Program-made: the position numbers and the translations under genes | Part shown: positions 13,305-20,293 of the stretch, piece by piece | How positions within the stretch are numbered: the stretch's first letter is position 1 | Layout: every line of letters starts with the position of its first letter | Notes under the pieces: model-generated | What the model was told of the DNA's origin: nothing | What the model saw: only the letters and a program-made list of their open reading frames with translations | Databases searched by the model: none | From: an uncultured Prevotellaceae bacterium | GTDB taxonomy: Bacteria; Bacteroidota; Bacteroidia; Bacteroidales; Bacteroidaceae | Assembly: GCA_902794405.1 (NCBI GenBank) | Contig: CADBHI010000023.1 | Coordinates: 1-45,437, forward strand | DNA length: 45,437 bases | Reading direction: 5' to 3'

Positions 13305-14681
13305 ATGAAAAAGTTATTAGCCATCATAGTTTGTTCCGTATGCTGTGACATCGTCACAGCCCAACAATCCTATACCCTCCAACAACTTAAGGACTCCGCC
13401 CTCCAAAACAACATCGCCATCCGCAACGCCAAGCACTCTATCGACGCCGCCCAGCAGCAGCGCAAGGAAGCCTTCACCAAGTACTTCCCAACAGTCAGCG
13501 GCACCGGCCTATGGTTTAACGCCAACAAGGGAATGGCCCAGACGGAGCTGAATCTTTCCGAGCAAATCACGCCCGAGTTAGGCATGGCCCTCGCCCAGTC
13601 GCTACCTCCCGAAGCCCTTGCAGCACTTGGCAACCCCGTCAGCGTCTCGATGATGAAAAACGGCACCATCGCTGGCATCAACGCCGTTCAGCCCGTCTTC
13701 GCTGGCGGACAGATCATCAATGGCAACAAACTCGCCAAGGTGGGCGAAGAAGTCAGCCGCTTGCAGCTCCAGCTTTCGGAGAACGAGGTAGAGAAGCAGA
13801 CCGAGCTCTACTACTGGCAGTTAGTGTCGCTACAGGAGAAGATGAAAACCATCCTCGCCGTCCAAGCCCTGTTGGCCGACATAAATAAAGATGTAGACGT
13901 GGCCGTCCGTGCTGGAGTAGCCATGCGCAACGACCTGCTACAGGTACAACTGCGCCAGAACGACGTAGAGAGCCAAAAGCTGAAGGTCAGCAACGGCATC
14001 TCCATTCTCCGCCTATTGCTGGCGCAGTATTGTGGCCTGCGCGATACGTCGTTCATAATTGTCCCAGAAGCCCCCCCTACTGCCCCCGAGGGGGCTTCTA
14101 TAGCTTTACTATCAGGGAATAATACTATCGTAGCCCCCTCGGGGGCCGAAGGGGGGGCTTCTACTCCCGAATACCGCCTCCTACAGAAACAGGTCGAGGC
14201 TGCCAAGCTTCAGAAAAAAATGGCTGTTGGTGAAAACATGCCATCTGTTGCCGTCGGCGCCGGCTACAACTATCACAACCTGATGGAAACAAACCACAGC
14301 TTCGCAATGGTTTTCGCCACCGTCAGCGTCCCCATCTCCGACTGGTGGGGCGGCTCCCATGCCATCCGTCGCAAAAAGATAGAGCAGCAGAAAGCTGAAG
14401 AGCAACTGGCCGACAATTCCGAACTGCTGAAAATCCGCATGCAGAACGCCTGGAACAATGTCCAGGAAGCCTACCAGCAACTCCAGCTTGCCCAGCGCAG
14501 CATAGAGCAGTCCGAAGAAAACCTTCGTCTGAACCGCGACTACTACCGCGCCGGCACCTCAAAGATGTCCGACCTCCTTGAAGCCCAACTCCTCTATCAA
14601 CAGGCCCTCGACCGCCGCACCGATGCCTACGCCGACTACCACAACAAACTTCTGGAATACCGTCAAGCCTCAGGGCAATAG
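13305..14681 (+). CDS. TolC-like outer-membrane efflux channel with an in-frame palindromic insert
   Basis: A 458-aa outer-membrane efflux protein (OEP family). It has a signal peptide (MKKLLAIIVCSVCCDIVTAQ) and two repeated halves of long helices (about 30-245 and 290-455), for example LQQLKDSALQNNIAIRNAKH and EAQLLYQQALDRRTDAYADY. Between the halves, at residues about 255-286, lies a Pro/Ala/Gly-rich segment containing APPTAPEGAS and APSGAEGGAS. It is encoded by two inverted copies of a C/G-rich repeat (14067-14162) and looks inserted, since its length of about 32 codons keeps the frame. The ATG at 13305 is chosen for the signal peptide; the frame itself opens at 13209 inside the pump gene. 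It completes the adaptor-pump-channel set of this operon. Confidence 0.9.
   Translation: MKKLLAIIVCSVCCDIVTAQQSYTLQQLKDSALQNNIAIRNAKHSIDAAQQQRKEAFTKYFPTVSGTGLWFNANKGMAQTELNLSEQITPELGMALAQSLPPEALAALGNPVSVSMMKNGTIAGINAVQPVFAGGQIINGNKLAKVGEEVSRLQLQLSENEVEKQTELYYWQLVSLQEKMKTILAVQALLADINKDVDVAVRAGVAMRNDLLQVQLRQNDVESQKLKVSNGISILRLLLAQYCGLRDTSFIIVPEAPPTAPEGASIALLSGNNTIVAPSGAEGGASTPEYRLLQKQVEAAKLQKKMAVGENMPSVAVGAGYNYHNLMETNHSFAMVFATVSVPISDWWGGSHAIRRKKIEQQKAEEQLADNSELLKIRMQNAWNNVQEAYQQLQLAQRSIEQSEENLRLNRDYYRAGTSKMSDLLEAQLLYQQALDRRTDAYADYHNKLLEYRQASGQ
14067..14162. repeat. REPIN-like palindromic pair inside the channel gene
   Basis: The left arm at 14067-14100 contains GCCCCCGAGGGGGC and the right arm at 14130-14162 contains GCCCCCTCGGGGGC. 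The arms are inverted copies of each other with a few mismatches, spaced by 29 nt. Total length is about 96 nt, a multiple of three, so translation continues through it. The base composition contrasts with the flanking coding DNA. Confidence 0.8.
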
Positions 14682-14690
14682 TACTGATAG

Positions 14691-15659
14691 ATGAAAATAT
14701 CTGCATATAAGAGTCGGGTGACAGGACCATCCCGCACTTCCATATTCCAAAGACCGGCATGGGTGGTAGTGTTTGCCCTGACTGCTGCCATAGCATGGGG
14801 CTGGGCATTCCCGCTCATCAAAATAGGCTTCAGCGCCTTTGGGATTACAGCCGACATGACGGGCAGCAAGATGCTATTTGCCGGCATCCGGTTTGCGGTG
14901 GCAGGGCTGATTGTGCTTTCCGTTGCCCGTAGCAGTGGGCGTTCATTCAGGACGAGCAGGAGGATGGACTGGAGTTTCATCCTTACTTTTGCGCTGATGA
15001 ACACCACGCTCCACTATTTCTTCTTCTATGTCGGCATGTCGCATAGCGAAGGGTCACGAGCCGCCATCCTCAACTCGCTGAGCACATTCTTAGTGGTACT
15101 GCTGGCGTGTGCCTGTTTCAAGAGCGACAAGCTGACCTCGCGAAAGATTATTGGCTGTACTGTCGGATTCTGCGGCATCCTTGCATTGAACCTCGGTGGA
15201 GCCGAAAGCGGACAGCTTGTCGCAGGGCATTCCGAGCGCTGGTTAGGCGACGGCATGATTATCCTCAACGCCATCTGCGGAGCATGTGCCAACTTGATGA
15301 CGCGAGGACTGAGCCGACGGATAGACGTCTTCGTAGGAACGGGCTATAGCCTCACCATCGGAGGCCTGCTGCTCATCATCCCAGGACTGGCATTTGGCGG
15401 TTCGCTGCCCAACGTCAATCTGACCGGCATCGTCTGCCTGATACTGCTCATTGCCATCTCTGCCATCGGATTCGCACTATATAACAAGCTGCTCAGCTGC
15501 AATCCGGTGGGAAAGGTTGCCATATACAATTCGCTGATACCCATTGTTGGTGCCGTCACCTCATGCCTCTGCCTTGGCGAGACGTTCCATCTGAAATATG
15601 CTCTTGCAGGAGGACTCGCGGCATTGGGTATCTACATCATCAACAAAGGAAAGAACTAA
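14691..15659 (+). CDS. EamA/DMT-family transporter
   Basis: A 322-aa integral membrane protein with about ten predicted transmembrane helices in two EamA repeats (about 25-165 and 185-320). Examples are ALTAAIAWGWAFPLIKIGF in the first, AAILNSLSTFLVVLLACACF at the end of the first half, and VGKVAIYNSLIPIVGAVTSC in the second. These drug/metabolite transporters usually export amino acids, nucleobases or related metabolites; the substrate cannot be assigned. The ATG lies 9 nt after the channel gene's stop, so it may be the last gene of the efflux operon. Its stop overlaps the stop of the convergent GH43 gene by 3 nt (15657-15659 against 15656-15658), leaving no room for a separate terminator. 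Confidence 0.9.
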   Translation: MKISAYKSRVTGPSRTSIFQRPAWVVVFALTAAIAWGWAFPLIKIGFSAFGITADMTGSKMLFAGIRFAVAGLIVLSVARSSGRSFRTSRRMDWSFILTFALMNTTLHYFFFYVGMSHSEGSRAAILNSLSTFLVVLLACACFKSDKLTSRKIIGCTVGFCGILALNLGGAESGQLVAGHSERWLGDGMIILNAICGACANLMTRGLSRRIDVFVGTGYSLTIGGLLLIIPGLAFGGSLPNVNLTGIVCLILLIAISAIGFALYNKLLSCNPVGKVAIYNSLIPIVGAVTSCLCLGETFHLKYALAGGLAALGIYIINKGKN

Positions 15660-16696
15660 TGAACACCCTTATCATCGGCAACCAACTCAGGCCATCCGTC
15701 GGCCGCCCATGAGATGGGACGCTGGATGAGCATGGCGGCACCGTTCTGGGTGGCGCTGTAACCATGACAGATGAAGATGTCGTCGCCGTCGAAGGTGTAG
15801 GCGGCACAATGGCCAGCTGCCTCCCACTCTTTCTTGTCGCCTTCCAAGAAGAGCGTGCCACCGCCGTTGGCCATATCCTTGCCTGTGCGGTCAAGATAAG
15901 GACCATCGACCGTCTTGCTGCGGCCTACAGCCACGCGATAGTTGCTCTTGGCACCACGACAGCAGTAATCCCACGACACGAAGAGGTAGTAGTAGCCACC
16001 GTGCTTGAAGATGAACGGGGCCTCGATGGCATTCGTGCCGGCATGTTTCGAGGTGGGATTCTCTTCCGTGGGCTTGTAGTTCGGATCATAGCGACGGGCT
16101 ACGGTACGCGGCTTGACGCCGTTGGCAATGTGCATGGTCGAGTCGAGACGGGCCAGCTGGATGCCGTCCCAGAACGAGCCCCAGACGAGCCAAGGCTGGT
16201 CGTTGTCGTCGATGATGAAGTTTGGATCGATGGCATTCCAGTTGTCGCGCTTCTCCCGAGAGGTCACGATGCAGCCTTCGTCCTTCCACATGTTGGAGCG
16301 TAGCGAACGACTGCTGAGCAGGCCAATAGCCGAGCCGTTCTTGCCGAAGGTGGAGCAGCTGTAGGCTAACCACCAACGCCCGTGCCACTGGATGACGTCG
16401 GGTGCCCATACATGGTTGCTGAAGCCTGGCACGGAATCCGTTGTCCAGCCTGGCATGACGGTCATCACAGGCTGTGGCAGCACCGTCCACGTCTTGCGAT
16501 CCTTCGACGTCATCTGCTGGATACCCATGCCTGTAGCATAAATATAATAGGTGTCACCATCCTTGGCCATCACGGGGTCGTGGGCCATTGGTGTCTCGGT
16601 AGTGAATGCCTCGCGCTGAAAACCCCGGCGCGGTCCTTGTGCGGCAGCTGTCTGACAAGTGACAGCCACCGCCAAGAGTAAAGTTGTTTTAATCAT
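15656..16696 (-). CDS. GH43 glycosidase, arabinan endo-1,5-alpha-arabinanase-like
   Basis: A secreted 346-aa five-bladed beta-propeller enzyme. The signal peptide is MIKTTLLLAVAVTCQTAAAQ. The three GH43 catalytic residues are visible: general base D40 (MAHDPVM), pKa-modulating D157 (NAIDPNF) and general acid E225 (NAIEAPFIF). HVWAPDV at 95-101 and the closing SATQNGAAMLIQRPI are typical of the arabinanase-like branch (GH43 subfamilies 4 and 5), so endo-arabinanase activity is the best guess; arabinofuranosidase cannot be excluded. It lies 6 nt downstream of the carboxylesterase, so the two form an operon, probably acting on arabinose-containing plant polysaccharides in the periplasm or outside. 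No sorting tail is present. Confidence 0.87.
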   Translation of the reverse strand: MIKTTLLLAVAVTCQTAAAQGPRRGFQREAFTTETPMAHDPVMAKDGDTYYIYATGMGIQQMTSKDRKTWTVLPQPVMTVMPGWTTDSVPGFSNHVWAPDVIQWHGRWWLAYSCSTFGKNGSAIGLLSSRSLRSNMWKDEGCIVTSREKRDNWNAIDPNFIIDDNDQPWLVWGSFWDGIQLARLDSTMHIANGVKPRTVARRYDPNYKPTEENPTSKHAGTNAIEAPFIFKHGGYYYLFVSWDYCCRGAKSNYRVAVGRSKTVDGPYLDRTGKDMANGGGTLFLEGDKKEWEAAGHCAAYTFDGDDIFICHGYSATQNGAAMLIQRPISWAADGWPELVADDKGVH

Positions 16697-16702
16697 GTAT
16701 CG

Positions 16703-18352
16703 TTATTTCTTGCTTTTGTAGAATTTCTCGAGCGTGCGGTAGGCGTTCTCCTTTTCAGGCGAAGCGACCTCCTTCGACTCCACATCGATAATCATGACCG
16801 GAGCAGCATCTATGTTGTCCTTGGTGATGGGTGTCCACTGGGGAAGTCCCTCGCCGTTGGGATTGCCGGTCTTGCAGAAGTTGGCATAGTAGCTGAGGAA
16901 CAGCTTCGAGATGGCGTAGTCCTCGTCCTGCCAGTCGTAGTACTCGTTAGTATCGAGGGTACCCATAGCATACTCGATGTCGGCGGAATGAACGGCACCG
17001 GGAGCGATGGCAGGCTGCTGGGCTGTGGCCTTCTTCTCTTCCTCAGTCTTTTCACGCACACCACCAGCCAAGGCACCTGTCATGTCGCCCATCTTGGCTG
17101 ACACCTGGGGACGAGGGTGCATGTAGTGGTAACGGTAGACGGGCTGGGCCGAGTTGCGGACATGATAGTCGCAGGCCTTCCATGTGGGGAAGCCCGTGAA
17201 GAGGTCTGATACGAGGTTGAAGCCTTTCTGGCTCAGCACGTCCTCGTCGGTCGCGATGCCGTAAGCCTCAAAAATCTCGTCGGTCATGTCGCCGAACCGC
17301 ACCTTCAGGGCATTCTTGTAGTTCTGCAAGGTGGGTGCATGACCCTGAATTGCCTGCATGGGATGGGCTTCGAGAGAGTTCCAGCCTGCGAGCAGCGGCA
17401 CCTGAGCCTGCTCACCTTTCTCGAACACGGCATCGGCACTCTCGCTCATGAAGTAGCCGTCGAGCACCACATTGGACATGCCTTTGGGAGGCAGCAATTT
17501 CTGTAATGAGTCGGCATTGAGGGCCATTGCATCGGCCAGGCTGGCAATGCCTGCCTCTTTTAGAAGGGCAGCACCTGCAGCATCGGCATCGGACTGAGAC
17601 GAAGGCTCGTAAGGCAGCACCTCTGCACCCGACGAGAGCATGGCACCGGCAATGAGGTTCTTGGAAAGGGGCGAACACATCAGGAGTGAAACAGAGAAGG
17701 AACCGGCCGATTCACCGACGATGGTGATGCGGTCTGGATTGCCGCCGAAGGCAGCGATATTCTCCTTCACCCACTTGATGGCAGCCACCTGGTCCAGGAA
17801 GCCGTAGTTGCCACTGCCCTTATAGTCGGAGGCCGCCGTGAGTTCCGGGTGGGCAAAGAAGCCGAACACGCCCTCACGATAGTTGGCCGTCACTCCGATG
17901 ACACCCTCCTTGGCAATCGAACTTCCGTCATAGCGGGGCTCGCTGCCGGAACCGGCCATCAGTCCGCCGCCGTTGAAATAGATCAGCACAGGCAGCCCGT
18001 CAGCCGTTGTCTTTGCCGTTGTCCAGATATTGAGGTACAGACAGTCCTCGCTGCGCCCGGAGCCACGGAAATTCATGTCGCCGAAGACATTCAGCTGCAT
18101 AGGGTCGTCGCTGAACGCCTTGGCCTCGCGAATGCCTTCCCAGGCCTGTACAGGCTGTGGAGCCTTCCAGCGGAGTTCGCCGACGGGAGCCTGGGCAAAA
18201 GGAACGCCCAAGAACTTCTTTACGCCGTCCTCCTCAATGCCTTCAAGGACGCCATACTGGGTTTTTACCTGCAGAGTCACATCCTCTGCCTTCTGTGTAC
18301 AAGCACTAAAGCAACATACTGCCATAGTCATCGCGATAATTGCCTTTTTCAT
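16703..18352 (-). CDS. Type-B carboxylesterase lipoprotein
   Basis: A 549-aa alpha/beta-hydrolase of the carboxylesterase type-B family. The lipoprotein signal ends CCFSAC, with the probable lipidated C18. Visible motifs are SEDCLYLNIW at 101-110, the oxyanion-hole region YFNGGG at 125-130, and the nucleophile elbow GESAGS with S215. A candidate catalytic His lies in GAVHSADIEYAMG. The family hydrolyses esters of many acids; next to a GH43 enzyme, removal of acetyl or aromatic esters from plant polysaccharide is a fair inference, but the sequence does not fix the substrate. A short charged insert (REKTEEEKKATAQQ) sits in the C-terminal third. It is divergent from the GH5 gene. Confidence 0.9.
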   Translation of the reverse strand: MKKAIIAMTMAVCCFSACTQKAEDVTLQVKTQYGVLEGIEEDGVKKFLGVPFAQAPVGELRWKAPQPVQAWEGIREAKAFSDDPMQLNVFGDMNFRGSGRSEDCLYLNIWTTAKTTADGLPVLIYFNGGGLMAGSGSEPRYDGSSIAKEGVIGVTANYREGVFGFFAHPELTAASDYKGSGNYGFLDQVAAIKWVKENIAAFGGNPDRITIVGESAGSFSVSLLMCSPLSKNLIAGAMLSSGAEVLPYEPSSQSDADAAGAALLKEAGIASLADAMALNADSLQKLLPPKGMSNVVLDGYFMSESADAVFEKGEQAQVPLLAGWNSLEAHPMQAIQGHAPTLQNYKNALKVRFGDMTDEIFEAYGIATDEDVLSQKGFNLVSDLFTGFPTWKACDYHVRNSAQPVYRYHYMHPRPQVSAKMGDMTGALAGGVREKTEEEKKATAQQPAIAPGAVHSADIEYAMGTLDTNEYYDWQDEDYAISKLFLSYYANFCKTGNPNGEGLPQWTPITKDNIDAAPVMIIDVESKEVASPEKENAYRTLEKFYKSKK

Positions 18353-18419
18353 ATTCGATTTTCCTATTATTGTTTTAAGATATAGTACTTTCTCAACAGC
18401 TTCAGCTTAGTTCCAGCTG

Positions 18420-18427
18420 CAAAGATA
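18420..18427 (-). promoter_or_regulatory. -7 box of the esterase-GH43 operon
   Basis: TATCTTTG on the minus strand, about 67 nt before the esterase ATG, giving a leader of about 60 nt. The upstream region is an A/T run without a clean -33 box. Confidence 0.5.
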
Positions 18428-18470
18428 CGAAAAAAAAGAAAAAAACGCAGAACAATTGCTATTTTTTTAA

Positions 18471-18478
18471 TACCTTTG
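18471..18478 (+). promoter_or_regulatory. -7 box of the GH5 gene
   Basis: TACCTTTG on the + strand, 33 nt before the ATG at 18512. It is back-to-back with the esterase promoter in a 159-nt divergent region. The expected -33 box is not obvious. Confidence 0.5.
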
Positions 18479-18511
18479 CAGCGCGAATATTCACTAAAGA
18501 CTTAAAAGAAA

Positions 18512-20230
18512 ATGAGAAAAAGATTACTTTCAACTGTTTGTACACTATTGTTTATACTGGCCATCAACGCCCAGAACACGGATGTGGCACCTGACAATAC
18601 GGGAATGAGCCTGAGTGCACAGGAATGGGACAAGAAAGTGGTGATGGGATGGAACCTTGGCAACTCCTTGGAGAGTGCCGGCGGTGAGACCGGATGGGGC
18701 AATCCTGCTACAACACAGGCCATGATCAAGTTCGTCAAGTCACAAGGCTTCAATGCCATACGTATTCCCGTGAGATGGACGGAACAGCTCTCCGACAAGA
18801 CCAACATGGTGGTAAAGGATGCATGGCTCAATCGTGTCAAGGAGATCGTGGATTGGTGTCTGGCTGAAGACATGTACGTCATTATTAATACGCACCATGA
18901 GGCTTGGCTTGACCGCAATCCTTTCTACGGACAACAGAAGGAAAACAACAGGAAACTGGCTGCTCTGTGGAAATGTATAGCCACCTTCTTCCGCAACTAC
19001 GACCAGCGTCTGGCTTTTGCAGGCACAAACGAAACTGTTGCCTTAGTCAACGGTCAGGAACAGTGGGGGACGCCGAATGCAGAATGGCAGGCTGTACAGA
19101 ACAGTTACAACCAAACATTCATCGATGCTGTACGCGCTACTGGCGGCAAGAACTACTACCGTCACCTTGTGGTTCAGACCTATGCCTGCAACGGTTCGTC
19201 AGGTCTCAAGGGCTTCACCATTCCCAAGGATGTGGTGGAGGGCCGACTGAGTGTCGAGTTCCATGATTATGACCCCTACGACTATGCAGGTAGTGGTACC
19301 TATTATTATTGGGGAAAGAAATATAAGAACATGGGCAAGAAAACTGCGTATGACGATGAGACAACTATGAAGAACTACTTTGACCGCATTGTCAATTCAT
19401 GGTGGAAGAAAGGTCTCGGCGTCGTCTTAGGTGAGTATGGAGCCACATGCCACTATACCACTGATGACAAAGACACACAGATGGAGAACCTGCAATACTA
19501 CTACAATTGTATGGTCAGCGCTGCCCGTCAGCGTGGCTTTGCTGCCTTTGCCTGGGATAACAATGCTTTCGGTAACGGTACAGAGAAGTTCGGTATCTTC
19601 AGGCGCTCCGGTGGTAATATGAGCGTAGGAAACAACTACTCCCTGAAAGGCATCTGCGAGGGAGCTGGAGTAGAATTCAAGGAGCCTGAAACTCCAAGTG
19701 GAGGTGGCGGCTCGGCAGAAGGCACATTGTTCTGGGAAGGAAACGACCTCATGGATTGGGGCAATGGTCTGCAACTCCCTATTCCCGCTTCCGAATTTGA
19801 GGCGCAGGGAAAAGATGTACAGTTGATACTGCAATACACCCTCGACTATAGCGACTATGATATGATTCAGCTGTTCTATGGTGACTGGAAGGAAAACCCT
19901 TCGTTCATCATCAATGGAACAACATACGAAAAAGAGTTCACCCCAAACAATGTGCACGGTATGGGTAATGGTGAAAGCTGCACCTCAGTACTTACATTCG
20001 ATGAGTCTACCTACAATAGCATCATTCAGAAAGGTATTGTCATACAAGGTCATGGTGTACGACTGAACAAAGTACTGCTGGGCAACGGAACGACAGGCAT
20101 CCAATCTATTAATGTACAGCCTTCCAAGACCAACAACCCATACTATTATTTGATGGATGGTCGTCGCACTACATCACCCACCCACGGATTATATATCCAC
20201 AACGGACAAAAAATCATGATTGGAAAGTAA
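18512..20230 (+). CDS. GH5 endoglucanase-like enzyme with binding module and sorting tail
   Basis: A 572-aa secreted enzyme with signal peptide MRKRLLSTVCTLLFILAINA. The GH5 (beta/alpha)8 domain is about 35-385, with MGWNLGNSLE at 45-54, NTHHE at 126-130, acid/base E174 in AGTNETV and nucleophile E308 in VVLGEYGA. The GWNLGN and VVLGEYG motifs point to endo-beta-1,4-glucanase, xyloglucanase or mannanase branches (GH5_4-like); specificity is not certain. A Gly-rich linker (PSGGGGSAEG) joins a beta-rich module at about 400-530, probably carbohydrate-binding, of a family I do not recognise. The C-terminus (YYYLMDGRRT, GLYIHNGQK) resembles a type IX secretion sorting tail. It stands alone between two divergent or convergent neighbours. 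Confidence 0.88.
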   Translation: MRKRLLSTVCTLLFILAINAQNTDVAPDNTGMSLSAQEWDKKVVMGWNLGNSLESAGGETGWGNPATTQAMIKFVKSQGFNAIRIPVRWTEQLSDKTNMVVKDAWLNRVKEIVDWCLAEDMYVIINTHHEAWLDRNPFYGQQKENNRKLAALWKCIATFFRNYDQRLAFAGTNETVALVNGQEQWGTPNAEWQAVQNSYNQTFIDAVRATGGKNYYRHLVVQTYACNGSSGLKGFTIPKDVVEGRLSVEFHDYDPYDYAGSGTYYYWGKKYKNMGKKTAYDDETTMKNYFDRIVNSWWKKGLGVVLGEYGATCHYTTDDKDTQMENLQYYYNCMVSAARQRGFAAFAWDNNAFGNGTEKFGIFRRSGGNMSVGNNYSLKGICEGAGVEFKEPETPSGGGGSAEGTLFWEGNDLMDWGNGLQLPIPASEFEAQGKDVQLILQYTLDYSDYDMIQLFYGDWKENPSFIINGTTYEKEFTPNNVHGMGNGESCTSVLTFDESTYNSIIQKGIVIQGHGVRLNKVLLGNGTTGIQSINVQPSKTNNPYYYLMDGRRTTSPTHGLYIHNGQKIMIGK

Positions 20231-20234
20231 GGCG

Positions 20235-20285
20235 CATGGGGACAAGACCTTTGATTCCATTTTGAATCAGGTTCTTGTCCCCATG
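20235..20285. terminator. Long stem-loop between convergent GH5 and GH3 genes
   Basis: CATGGGGACAAGA (20235-20247) pairs perfectly with TCTTGTCCCCATG (20273-20285), with a further inner GATTC/GAATC pairing. It fills the 63-nt gap between two convergent genes and can act in both directions. A T run is lacking, so it may work as an mRNA 3'-end stabiliser as well as a terminator. Confidence 0.75.
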
Positions 20286-20293
20286 ACCTAAAA

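Noticed and set aside
20235-20285. Insertion sequence end or MITE between GH5 and GH3
   Set aside because: A perfect stem-loop between convergent stops, without flanking target duplication, is best read as a bidirectional terminator.
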